This document shows, in pieces, positions 27,195-37,203 of a stretch of 64,000 bases of DNA (position 1 is its first letter; every line of letters starts with the position of its first letter). The translations under genes were made by a program, and so were the position numbers. The notes beneath the pieces are model-generated. The model did no database searches. It worked only from the letters and a program-made list of their open reading frames with translations, and was not told the DNA's origin. Source of the stretch: Galbula dea. Taxonomy: Eukaryota > Chordata > Aves > Piciformes > Galbulidae. Location: assembly GCA_013399015.1 (NCBI GenBank), contig VWZX01008149.1:112963-176962 (forward strand), given 5' to 3'.

Positions 27195-27565
27195 GCTCAG
27201 GATGGCTTTCAAAGGGGCTCCAAGGGAGCCCAGAATATCTCCGTGGGGTTCAAGGAGAGCCCAGCAAGCCCCAGTGGGGGTCATGGAGAGCCCAGCAAGT
27301 CCCCATGGGGTGCTAGAAGAGCCCAGCAGGTCCCCATGGGGTGCAAAGAGAGTCCAGCACATCTCTATGGCAGATAGGGGAGCTGAGCACATCTCCATGG
27401 GGTTCAAGGAGAGCCCAGCAGGTCCCCATGGGGTTCAAGGAGAGCCCAACAGGTTCCCATGGGATGCAAAGAGAGTCCAGCACATCTCTGTGGCAGGTAG
27501 GGGGGCTGAGCACATCTCCATGGGGTTCAAGGAGAGCCCAGCACATCTCCATGGAGTGGTGCAAG
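27195..27565 (+). repeat. 31-bp minisatellite with 124-bp higher-order period
   Basis: Monomers of the type CCATGGGGTTCAAGGAGAGC plus CCAGCAGGTCC. The variant TGCAAAGAGAGTCCAGCAC occurs at 27342 and again about 124 bp later, so four monomers form a composite unit repeated about twice. No gene is seen in 26632-27194 or 27566-28260. Confidence 0.9.
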
Positions 27566-28266
27566 ATCTCCCCTCTTCACCTGCCCCACACTGCTCCCCA
27601 CTCCCCCCCCTGCCAGCACCAATCCCACCAAGATGAGAGCACCCAACAGGACCCACCTAGCTCAGCAGCACCCAGGGACCCAAGAAGACAACCCCTGGGC
27701 TTCCACCCACTGGCCACGGGTGCTGTGGGAGCCCCAGGAACCCAATCACAGCCCCAAATCCACATGGGCAAAGCTAGACGACGTGGGGAGGGCTGGGGGG
27801 CTCAGGTGGGAGAGAGAGCATGAGCATGGTCCCATGGACCCCTATGGGGGCAGGGTGGGCCCCATGGACACCTATAGGTGCAGGAGCCCAGGTGCCACCT
27901 CTTTGTGCCCGTGGGCAGCCCACAGCCACCAACCAGACGCCGCCATGGCAGTGCCCTCCCTGCCCCCAGCTCTCGATCCCTTCCTCTCAGCTGGAAAAAT
28001 TCCTCTTGTGGAGTTTATTAACTCATTTTCCATCGGCTGCTGGTGCGGGAGCTGAACTAGGTCAGGCATGTGCCTGTGTCACCCGTGGGGACACCAGGGG
28101 ACACCGAGGGACACGAGGGGGACAGGGACAGGGTCACCCCCGCACCCACCTCGGGGCCGTAAGGTGAGGAAACTGAGGCACGGGGTGACCGATGCTGCCC
28201 CAAAGGTGTCCTGTCCTGCTTCAGGATGGCCTCAGGGTCCTGTCCCCTCCCCCAGCCCCGCCCCCT

Positions 28267-28320
28267 CATCATATCAATTAGCGTTGAGCAGATTAGCTTT
28301 AACGAGCAGTGGCTCAGGCA
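28267..28320. promoter_or_regulatory. AT-containing block with homeodomain-type motifs
   Basis: Within very GC-rich sequence this block has CAATTAGCG, GATTAGC and TTTAACGAG in 35 bp. Related motif pairs recur at 29711-29750 and 31773-31793. Regulatory function is inference; no conservation data were available. Confidence 0.35.
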
Positions 28321-28379
28321 CCCTCTGCCCCTGGCAATGCTCCGTGCTCCTGCCGGGACCCAGCACCGGGACTCAGCTG

Positions 28380-28640
28380 GCACTGTCTCCATCCCTATCC
28401 CCATCCCTGTCCTTGTTCCCATCCCCTTCCCTGTCCCCATCCACACTCCTGTCCCCATCCCCGTCTCTGTCCCTGGCCTCATTCCCTTCCCTGTCCCCAT
28501 TCCCTGTCCTTGTCCCTGTCCCGATCCTCATCTCCTTCCCTGTCCTTGTCCCTATCCCTGTCCCCATCCCCATTCCCATTCTCTGTCCCTGTCTACACCC
28601 CTATCCTCATCCCTGTCCCCGTCCCTCAGTGCCATGGGAG
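28380..28640 (+). repeat. CCCTGTCCCCATCC-type pyrimidine repeat
   Basis: About 250 bp of degenerate CCCTGTCCCCATCC units, almost pure pyrimidine on the plus strand. A short unique stretch separates it from the purine array at 28752-29035. Confidence 0.9.
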
Positions 28641-28751
28641 TCACTCTGGGTGACCCCAGCACCATCACCACTGTTGCTGCCCCAGCTTGGTCCTTGGCAT
28701 TACCTCCCCATGACCCCCCAGTGCCACCTCCCATGCTTGTCCAGGGGTCAC

Positions 28752-29035
28752 CCCAGGATGGATGGAGGATTGGAGAAGATGGATGGATAGAGGGAGGGAT
28801 GGAGGGAAGGAGGGAGGGAAGGATGGAGGGAAGGAGGGATGGATGGAATGATGGGTGGATAGATGGAAGGATGGAGGGATGGATGGAGTGATGGAAGGAA
28901 GGAAAAATGGATGGAGGGATGAATGGAGAGAGGGAGAGAGGGAGGGAGGGATGGAAGAATGGAGGGAGGATGAATGGATGGAGTGATGGAGGGATGAATG
29001 GATGGAGGGATGGAGGGATGGATGGAAAGAAATGG
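28752..29035 (+). repeat. GGATGGAGGGAT-type purine repeat
   Basis: About 280 bp of GGAT, GGAG and GAAGG units, nearly all purine with interspersed T. The complementary composition appears in the 31085-31620 array. Positions 29036-31084 hold unique sequence without a supported exon; a 204-codon open frame at 29130-29744 shows no recognisable domain. Confidence 0.92.
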
Positions 29036-31084
29036 GTATCTAGAAGGACACATGGGTGGATGGACAGACTGTCAGACAGATTCTATGGGAACAGGACAAC
29101 TCCAGAACCTACCACCTTGAGGAAGTATCTTGGAGCAGAGCAGGGTTCCGGAGTCAGAGGCAGGCAGCTGGGTGCAGGGATGGACAGATGGACAGGGCCT
29201 GCTTCATCTGTGGCTCTGCTCACCCAGAGCTCTCGTGGCCAGTGCCCTGGCTGGTGCCGTGGCTGGTGCTGGGGGTCCCGCGGTGGTCCCGGACCACCCC
29301 ACAAACCCCATCCCACCGCGCTGGGGTGGGAACGGCTTCCAGGAGCCGAATGCTGAGGATGAGCTCCGAGGTCACCTCAAAGGCAGCCCCAAAGGCTGTG
29401 GAGCAGCACCTACAGCCCCCAACACTGACCACCCAGTGAACCCATCCCACCGCCTCTCACCATCCTCTTCCTCCACGTTGGGTGTTCCCGGTGATGGCTC
29501 CGGACTCTCACCAGCAGCAGGATGGATCTGGACACCCCCAGAAACATCTCAGCCCCTCCAAGATCTGCTCTTCCCGAGGGTGGCAGAGCAGGATCCACCC
29601 ACTGCTACGGCCTTCCTCCCACCTCTCCCTCCTCTGCCTCCTGAGCTGGGTCCTGCCCGGCAGCAGGGATGGATCCCATGGGATGCTCGAGCTGAAGGAG
29701 CAGGGCTCAGGCAAGCTAACGAAGCGGGATGGAGCCTGAGCTAATGAAGCAGAGCTCAGCCCACATCCCAGTGACCACTCTCCGTCCCAGCGCCCTCCCG
29801 ACGCCCAGCTGGGACCCAGGGAGACCCACGGAGACCCGCAGCCGTGGAGCCACCCAGGGATGCCCAAGCTCCAGTGGGATCGCGGCGTCCCGTGGAAAAT
29901 TTCCATCACCCACCGCCCGTTTTTGGGGGGTCTGTGAAGCATGGCGATGGAGGTACCAACCACCTGTTTGCCCACAACCCTCAAACCTCCATCTCTTACC
30001 CCAAGCTGGTGTGTGGCACCCACGCGGTCCCACAGCCACCGCCACCTCTTGTCCTCCTTGGAGCCGCGATGGTGGAAGGAGGTGGGTTGCACCTCCACAG
30101 CGGTGGTGGCAATGGGCTTAGGAGGTCCTGGGCATCGCCGCGCTCTCTGCTCCTCGTCCCCCAGGCCGGTTGAGGTGCTCCTGGAGTCAACTCACCACCT
30201 TCCCTGGTGCCGACGGTGGCACCTCGTCCAGGTGAGGACATCTGCTGTCCCACGGCCAGCGCCCTGCGGACTGAGCTGGTACCTCCTAGCCCCTTCAGCA
30301 ACCACTGCGCTCCAAACTTGGCCACAAGTTGAGACAAAAGGCGGCAGCAGGTCCCCAGTGTCCCCCTTGTCATCGCTGTCCCCAGACAGTCTGGTGCCAC
30401 CAGGACTTAATGAGGGCACGAGGGCGGTGGTGGGCTCAGAGCTGCTCCCACCACACACACCCCCACCCCCCACACACACTGTGCATTAACCCTTCCCCTG
30501 CCGCTCCTCTCCACCCAAGCTTTGGACCCATCTTGTCCTCCATCCTGCTGGGGGGAGGAAGTTTGTGTCACCCCAGGGCTCCCCGCACCCATCGCTGGCT
30601 TTGGGACTTCCCAGGTGTAGCCCCCCCCAAGAGGTCTCCACCCTGCTGAATGCTTGAGAAGGTCATGGATGGCCCCAAGACTCTTTGTTCCCTGAGCCAT
30701 ACAAAGCTTGATGTCCATGGTCCACATCCTACCATGTCCCTCTGAGGCACCCCATGGCCATGGGGCACCATCCAAAGCCCCACCAAGGAAAGACCTACCC
30801 CCTGCAAGCTCCAGGTCTCACCAAAGGAGTCCCAGAAGGGCTGGAGCTGGCAGGAGAGGAGAAAGTAACCCCCAGTCCCAGGTTGGCTGCTCCATTGCTG
30901 TCCCCATCCTGGCACCCCAGAAGCAGGGAAACCCCAGGAGCAGCAATGACTTAGGATGGCCTGGTCCATCCTGCCAGGCTGGGACCATCCCCTGCTTGCA
31001 TTGGGCCACCTCTCCCTTTCAGCCAGCCTTTGTCCTGTCAGCCCCATCTTGGGAGATTTCTTTCCTCACCTCCTCCTGCCTGCC

Positions 31085-31620
31085 TCATCTTCCTTCACCT
31101 TTCTGCTATGGCCATCATTCTTCTGTTCAACCATCATCCTCTCCATCCCCCTGCCACTCTATTCTCTCCATCCATCTACCTGTCTTCTGCTTCCACCTAC
31201 TCAGCCATCCATTTCTCTACACTTGTTGTCTATCCACCTCTCCATCTTCTCCATCCATCCATAAACCCAGCCCTCAGCCCCTTCATCTTCTCCACTCATT
31301 CGTCCTTCTGCCTATCCCTCCATCTTCTCCATCCCTCCATTCCTTTATCTTTCCATCCATCCATCCATTCCTCCAGCCAGCCAGCCAGCTGTCCATCCCT
31401 CCATCACCCCCTCCATCCACCCACCCATTTCTCCACTCATCCCTCCCTCTCTCCCTCCCTGCCTCCATCTTCTCCATCCCTCTATCTGCCCATCTCTCTC
31501 CCTCCATTTTCTCCACCTTCTCCCCCACTCACACATCTGACCTCTCTTCCACCCCCTTCACTCCCCTCCCACCCCTCGGTCCTCTCCATCTATCTGCCCT
31601 CCACCCCGTCCCCCTCTCCC
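31085..31620 (+). repeat. CCATCCATC/CCTCC pyrimidine repeat
   Basis: About 530 bp of TCCATCCATC, CTCCATC and TTCTCC units. It is the reverse-complement type of the array at 28752-29035, about 2 kb away. Ser/Pro/Leu-rich open frames of up to 356 codons are repeat by-products. Confidence 0.92.
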
Positions 31621-32019
31621 CCCACCTCAGCCCCCGGCGAGGCTCAGCGGTGGGACCCCGTGGTGGGACCTGGTGCCTCGTCACCCACTGTCACCCGCAG
31701 AAGGGGCCACGGAGCCCCGGGAGGGTCTCAGCTGCCACTCGGCTGAGCCGAGGCCGATTGGACCTGACAGCTCATTAGCGAGGCTCTAACGAGGGGAAGG
31801 GGTATCATGGTGGGGGGGGGGAACCAGCCCCTGCCCCAACGTGGCGTTGTCCCACAGGCGCAGAGACATCCCCCGGCTCCAGCTCCAGTCCCACCACTGG
31901 CACGGTGATGGCTGAGGAGGGATGGGGTGGAGGAACCCACCCAGGAACTGGGGATAGACCCTGTAGGAATTCCACCTGGGGGCGTCCAAGGTCTCAGAGG
32001 GGATCAAGGTGGGGGGAAA

Positions 32020-32375
32020 GTGTCCCACGTGGGTTTGTAAGAGGCTATATTGCCGAGGCAGGGGGGAAATGTGTTCCGGGTGGGTTTGGGAGGGACACTG
32101 TATCTTGCCGGGATGTCTCCCGAGTGGGTTTGGGGGTTGGGATATATCTTGTGGGTGTCTATGTGGTGGGAGTGGATGAGTTCTATTGTAGGGGGGAGGT
32201 CGCGTCCTGGGGTNGGAGTATGTGCCTGTGTCCCGGGTGGGGAGCTATATAGTGGGGAGGGGGCTGTATCCCGGGTGGGTGTGCATGGGGAAGGCTCTAG
32301 GTGAGGAGGAGGGGGCTGTGTCGCGCGTGAGGCTCTATCGTGGGGAGGATTGGGGTTGTATCGCAGGTGGCTACG
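32020..32375 (+). repeat. Degenerate minisatellite upstream of NAGK
   Basis: Repeated phrases such as TCCCGGGTGGGTTTGG, GAGGGGGCTGTATCCCGGGT and GGCTCTATCGTGGGGAGG, with units of roughly 40-60 bp. One undetermined base lies at 32214. It ends close to the NAGK promoter. Confidence 0.8.
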
Positions 32376-32559
32376 CTGGGACGTGTCCTCCCACGTCCCA
32401 CGGGGATCGAGCCCTCGCCCACGCGCTCCTAGCCCACCAGGGCCGGATGCGGAGAGAGGGTGGGCACACGGACCCGGGCCGGGGGCCCGGGCAGACGTGG
32501 CCAGGGAGAGAGGGCGTGGCTAGAGGCGAGGCCAGGAGGAGATGGACGTGACAGGGGGC

Positions 32560-32827
32560 GGGCCGAGGAGAGGGGCGGAGCCGTGAGCGGCTGTGTCTCC
32601 GAAAGGAGCGGGCGTCAGAGGCGTGGCTTGTCCCGAGGGAGGCGTGGCCAGGGCGCGGACTGGAGCCGTGATTGGCTCCTCCCCGTAGGGGCGTGTCTTG
32701 CTCCGCCCAAGGGAGGCGTGGCCAGGGGGGCGGACTGGAGCAGTGATTGGCTCCTCCCCGTGGGGGCGTGCCCTGCCCCTCCCGAGGGGGCGTGGCCTAA
32801 GGCGCTGCCAGTGCCGGCACGGCAGCG
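32560..32827 (+). promoter_or_regulatory. NAGK: NAGK promoter with tandemly duplicated GC-box/CCAAT unit
   Basis: Two copies of a 75-bp unit (about 32638-32712 and 32713-32787) each hold GGCGTGGCC, a GTGATTGGCTCCTCCCCGT (inverted CCAAT) and GGGGCGTG boxes. A partial third GGGGGCGTGGCC follows just before the NAGK ATG at 32828. No TATA box is seen. Confidence 0.75.
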
Positions 32828-35800
32828 ATGGCGTCGCTTTTCGGCGGCGTGGAGGGGTGAGAGCGGAGAGGAGGGGAGGGCAGGGCTGGGGTGGTCCCCA
32901 CGGGGCTCTCCACACCCTGAACGCTCCACACGGAGACCATCAGCCCTGGTGGGGGCCTGCAACTGGACCCTCCCCCAACCCGGGCCCCCAGCCGGGTCTG
33001 TCCCTCCCCTCCCCAAGACCCCTCATCTTGGTGGTTCCCCCTCCAGGGACTCTCATCATGGTCCCTCCCCACCCAGCACCCCTAAGAGCCGGTTAAGGGG
33101 GTCCCTGGGAAGAGGTGGAGTGGGCAGGACCTCCAGTGACTCCCTGATGTGCTGCCCCCTCCAGGAACCCCCCAACCCTGGTCCCACCTCTCCACCCAAC
33201 AGCCCTAAGGGCTCTTTTAGGTGCTGGGGGGTGTCCTCAGTTTGATGCTGAGCAGGGGGTAGTGGAGCTGAGCGAGGGTACTCCCCCAAACTGGGGATGA
33301 GGGTGGTGCTGGCAGCATGTCGCTCTGGCACCTCCCACCTTTCTCCGCAGTGGGGCCACCTGCTCCAGGGTGGTGGTGGTCTCTGGAGATGGTCAGATCC
33401 TGGCAGAGACAGAAGGACCCTCCACGAACCACTGGGTGAGCTGGGGGACACTCCCCACCCCATTCCTATCCAGCGTTGGGGGGGACACAAGAGAACATGG
33501 AAGGGAGAAGCTGCTCCTGCTTCTCCTCCAGCTCCTGGGGTGGGATGAGGCCACCAGAGAAGGTGTCAGGGTGATGCCAGCAGCTCGTGGCTGGTGATGA
33601 AGCTCTTGGCCACGTGGAACCCCCAAGGGATGGTTTGGGGATGGGGGTGGCATCTTCAGTGTGCCCCCTTTCAGCTCATTGGCTCTGAGAAGTGCCTGGA
33701 GAGGATCGAGCAGATGGTCAGCGAGGCCAAGAGCAAAGCTGGAGCTAACCCCCATGTCCCCCTCCGCTCGCTGGTGAGTCCCCATGGCCCCCCACCCTGG
33801 GACCAGCATCCTTCTCCCTAAGGATGCTCTGGATGTGCCCCTCACCCCCCAGAGGAGGTGATAGGGACCCTCTGGCATGGGGCAGGGGCTGTCCCTCAGC
33901 GGAGGTGACCAGAAGGATGCCAACAACAAGCTGATGGAGCAGCTTGGCCAACGCTTCCCTCACCTGAGCCAGAGCTATTACATCACCACGGATGCCACTG
34001 GGGCCATGGCCACTGCCACCGACCATGGTAGGGTACAGGGAGGCTGGGGAGGGGGGGACAGCGAAGGGGACATCCTGGTGTCCTCCATGGGTCCATCTTC
34101 CACTGGCTTGGACCTCGCAGGTGGCATCGTCCTCATCTCGGGGACCGGCTCCAACTGCAAACTCATCAACCCTGACGGCTCGGAGACAAGCTGTGGTGGC
34201 TGGGGACACATGATGGGGGATGAAGGCTCAGGTGAGGCTGGGGTGTGGGCAGGAGGGTGCTGGGGGGCTCTGGGGGGGGGAGGTCNCGCCCGGGGGGGGG
34301 TAGGTCCTCAGCCATCTCCCTGCCCCCTTTGCAGCCTACTGGATCGCGCACCAGGCCGTGAAGATGGTCTTTGACTGCATGGACAACCTGGAGGTGCCAC
34401 CCCATGACGTTGGCTATGTCAAGCAGGCAATGTTTGACTACTTCCAGGTGCTGCTGGAGGGTCCTGGGAGGGGGCTTGGGGCTGGGTGTGGGAGTCTAGG
34501 GGGGGGGATCTGGGGTTCNGGAGTCTGGGGGGGGGATCTGGGGTTCACACCATGGTGGTGGGTCTGGAGAAGGCTCCAGGATGCATACTGGGATGGTGGA
34601 GTCTGGGGGAAGGTCTGGGCTCCACAGCATGATGGTGGGGTCTGGGGGTTGCTCCAGGATCCCCACTTGGGGGTACTCTGGAATTCACACCATGGTGGTG
34701 GGTCTGGGGGATGCACAGCAGGCTTGGGAGGTCCCAGGACAGGGTTTCCTGGGCTGGTGGCAGCAGGGACGTGATGCTCACTGGTGGGTTCCTCCCATCC
34801 TGGCACTGCAGATCTCAGACAGGTTGGGTCTCCTGCCACATCTCTACCACACCTTTGAGAAGTCCAAGTTTGCAGGGTTCTGCCAGAAGCTGGGGGAAGG
34901 TAGGGAAGCCCCTTCCCAGAGTCTGGGGGATACAGGGGGGAAGGGGCTTGCCCAGGGGTGGGGAGAGGGTGATTGGGGCTCCCTGTCCCTGCCCACCCTC
35001 GGTGTCTCCTGGGGTCTGTCACCCCTTTGCCCCTCACCCTCCTCGTGGTGGCTCTGATCTCTGCTCCTGCTGCACCCTTTGCCCTGAGCACCCTTTGTCC
35101 TCCTCGGGGTAGGGGTGAGGGTTTGGGGACATGTCACTCCCCACACAACCCAACCCAGGCTGTGGGAGCAGGGTGCAAGGCTGGGGTTGGGGTCCCCCTC
35201 CCACCCCATCCCACCTGTCCCCAGGGGCCCGTGCAGGAGACCCTCTCTGCTGCCACATCTTCACCAAGGCTGGGGAGGTCCTGGCTCGTCACGTTGTGGC
35301 TGTGCTGCCCAAAATCCACCCGGTGAGAGCTCAGGCTGGGGGGAAGGGCTTGGGGGGGTGGTCTGGGTGCCTCATCTCACTTGATGAACCCACTCCCCTC
35401 CCAGAGCCTGTTCCTGGGAGAGTTAGGGCTCCCCATCGTCTGCGTGGGCTCTGTCTGGAATAGCTGGGAGAGGATGCAGGAAGGTGAGTGAGGGGTGGGG
35501 CTGCCAGGGATCCACAGGATGGGGGCACCAGGGGCAGCTCTGGGACCAATACCAGGATGGTGGGGTCTGGGGGATGCTCCAGGATCCACCCATGATGGTG
35601 GGACTGAAGGTTACCCACTGGGATGGAGGGTCCCCGGGGCTCCAGGGGGGTCCCATGGGGTGTTCCCCAGTGCTGGCAGCAGGGACAGGGTGCTCACCAG
35701 TGGCTTGCCCTGTGGCTCCCCCCAGGGTTCATCCGGGTGCTGGCACAGGCCCGGGGACAGGTCCCTGGTCAGGTCTTCTCCCGCTTCAGCCTCCTGAAGC

Positions 35801-35913
35801 TGAAACGTTCCTCGGCGCTGGGGGGGGCCAGGCTGGGGGCCAAGAACATTGGCCAGACCCTGCCCTTGGACTACACTGGCAACGTGGAGGTCTTCTACAG
35901 CCACACCTTCTAG
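32828..35913 (+). CDS. NAGK: N-acetyl-D-glucosamine kinase
   Basis: NAGK phosphorylates GlcNAc (and ManNAc) at O6 for salvage into UDP-GlcNAc and sialic acid; it is cytosolic and belongs to the sugar kinase/Hsp70/actin fold. Ten exons: 32828-32856, 33351-33435, 33675-33773, 33886-34027, 34121-34231, 34335-34447, 34812-34899, 35225-35322, 35405-35483 and 35726-35913. All phases match and give 343 residues, against 344 in human. Family signatures: FGGVEGGATCS at the N-terminal phosphate loop, ETEGPSTNHW (sugar-binding Asn and Trp), GLSLSGGDQ, YYITTDATGAMATA (catalytic Asp), GGIVLISGTGSNC, CGGWGHMMGDEGSAYWI, LPIVCVGSVW and SSALGGARLGAKNIG. It ends HTF, one residue short of the mammalian end. Intron 6 carries a minisatellite and an undetermined base. 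Confidence 0.98.
34480..34735 (+). repeat. Minisatellite in NAGK intron 6
   Basis: Units near 45-50 bp containing CACCATGGTGGTGGGTCTGG and GCTCCAGGATCC. Related phrases recur in intron 9 (35510-35620). An undetermined base lies at 34519, and another at 34286 in intron 5. Confidence 0.8.
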
Positions 35914-35975
35914 CCATGACTTCCCCCAGGGATGGAAGCCTGAGGAGCTTGGGGAAGTGAGTTCTGTAATGTGGC

Positions 35976-35981
35976 AATAAA
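35976..35981 (+). terminator. NAGK: Poly(A) signal of NAGK
   Basis: AATAAA lies 62 bp after the stop codon, giving a very short 3' UTR. The gene then converges on PAIP2B. Confidence 0.85.
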
Positions 35982-36269
35982 GAGGTTGCAGCACCCAAAG
36001 GGAGATGGGCCAGGGGCTGGGGGGGAGGGGGTGATGGGTGCTGTGGGTCCAGGAAGATGAATTGGTGGCCACAGGGAGAGGAACCAGAAACTTGCTGGAG
36101 GGGAAAATACACTGAGCTGTGCTGAGGCTGCTGGGAAATGAACACAGCCAGATCCTGGAGGTTCCTGTTTCGGTGCCTCTGGAGGAGGAGGGGTTGTGGC
36201 AGCCATGGGCATGGCCCTGGGGGGAGAAAGGGAGGGAGCTGGTCCTCAGCAGGCAGCTGGAGCCAAGCA

Positions 36270-36665
36270 GGAGGGAGGAAGGAGCTGAGGAGGAGAAGGA
36301 AGCCTGTAGGCTTGGAGAAGAGCAGCCCCAGAGGGGATCTGCCCAAGGCTGAGCAAGAGCTCCAGGCTGGGGGCAAGAGGCTGGGGCCAGACTCTGCTCA
36401 GTGGTGCCCAGGGACAGCCCAAGGGGCACTGGGCACAAACTGGAAGGCAGGAGGTTCCAGCTGAAAACCTAAGGAGAAACTTGTTTGGTGTGAGGGTGCT
36501 GGAGCCCTGTCCCAGGCTGCCCAGAGAGGCTGTGGAGTCTCCTTCTGGGGAGAGATTCCAACCCCAGCTGGAGGTGACCCTGGGCAAGCTGCTGTGGGTG
36601 CCCCTGCTGCAGCAGTGGGGTTGGACTGGATGATCCCCAGCGGTCCCTGCCAGCCCCCAGCAGCC
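36270..36665 (+). mobile_element. CR1 fragment, sense (second subfamily)
   Basis: Runs from GGCTTGGAGAAGAGCAGCCC through GGGCACTGGGCACAAACTGG to GGTTGGACTGGATGATCCCC near the 3' end. It matches the subfamily of 54120-54690. It lies between the converging NAGK and PAIP2B genes. Confidence 0.9.
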
Positions 36666-36896
36666 TGGCATCACCCTGAGAGTGAAGGAGGGAAATCCTC
36701 TGGGAGTTTCGAAGCGCCTTTGAGCTCGGCTGCAGTGCAACAGCTGAGGCCCGAAGGCAGCTCCAGCAGAGCCACCTACCGCTGGCGCGGGGAACGGCTT
36801 CGCTGCTGCCCCTGCCGGCCTGGGCCCGGCCTGGAGCAACCCCCACGGGCACTTGCTCTGCCAGGGGCCAGGACAAAGACATCAGCTGGAGCTGAA

Positions 36897-37185
36897 TGGG
36901 ATCATAGCTTTGGCTGGAAGAGACTTTTAAGACCATGAAGTCCAACCGTTCCCCAGCACTGCCGGGTCACCACTAACCCATGGCCCTCAGCACAACACCT
37001 CCAGGGCTTTAAAACTCCTCCACTGCCCTGGGCAGTGCCCTTGCCAACCCTTTTGGGGAAGAAATTGATCCTCATCTCCAACCTAAACCTCCCCTGGGGC
37101 AACCTGAGGCTGTTTCCTCTTGCCCTATCCCGAGTAGGCCTCTCTGGAGCCCTCCCTCACCCCTTCTCCAGAGCTCTGCACTGCT
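36897..37185 (-). mobile_element. CR1 fragment, antisense
   Basis: The low end reads GGCTGGAAGAGACTTTTAAG, the minus-strand CR1 3' end; it continues through the CTCATCTCCAACCTAAACCT module and stops near 37185, just before the likely PAIP2B poly(A) site. Confidence 0.88.
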
Positions 37186-37203
37186 CCCTTCCCCCCAAAA
37201 AAG

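Noticed and set aside
29130..29744. 204-codon open frame in the TEX261-NAGK interval
   Set aside because: No domain, no splice support and Pro/Gly-rich composition as expected of GC-rich DNA.
30708..31778. 356-codon plus-strand open frame
   Set aside because: Most of it is the CCATCC/CTCC pyrimidine array; long frames are expected there in several phases.
28380..32375. CRISPR-like direct repeats
   Set aside because: Vertebrate minisatellites: no constant-length unique spacers and no associated genes.
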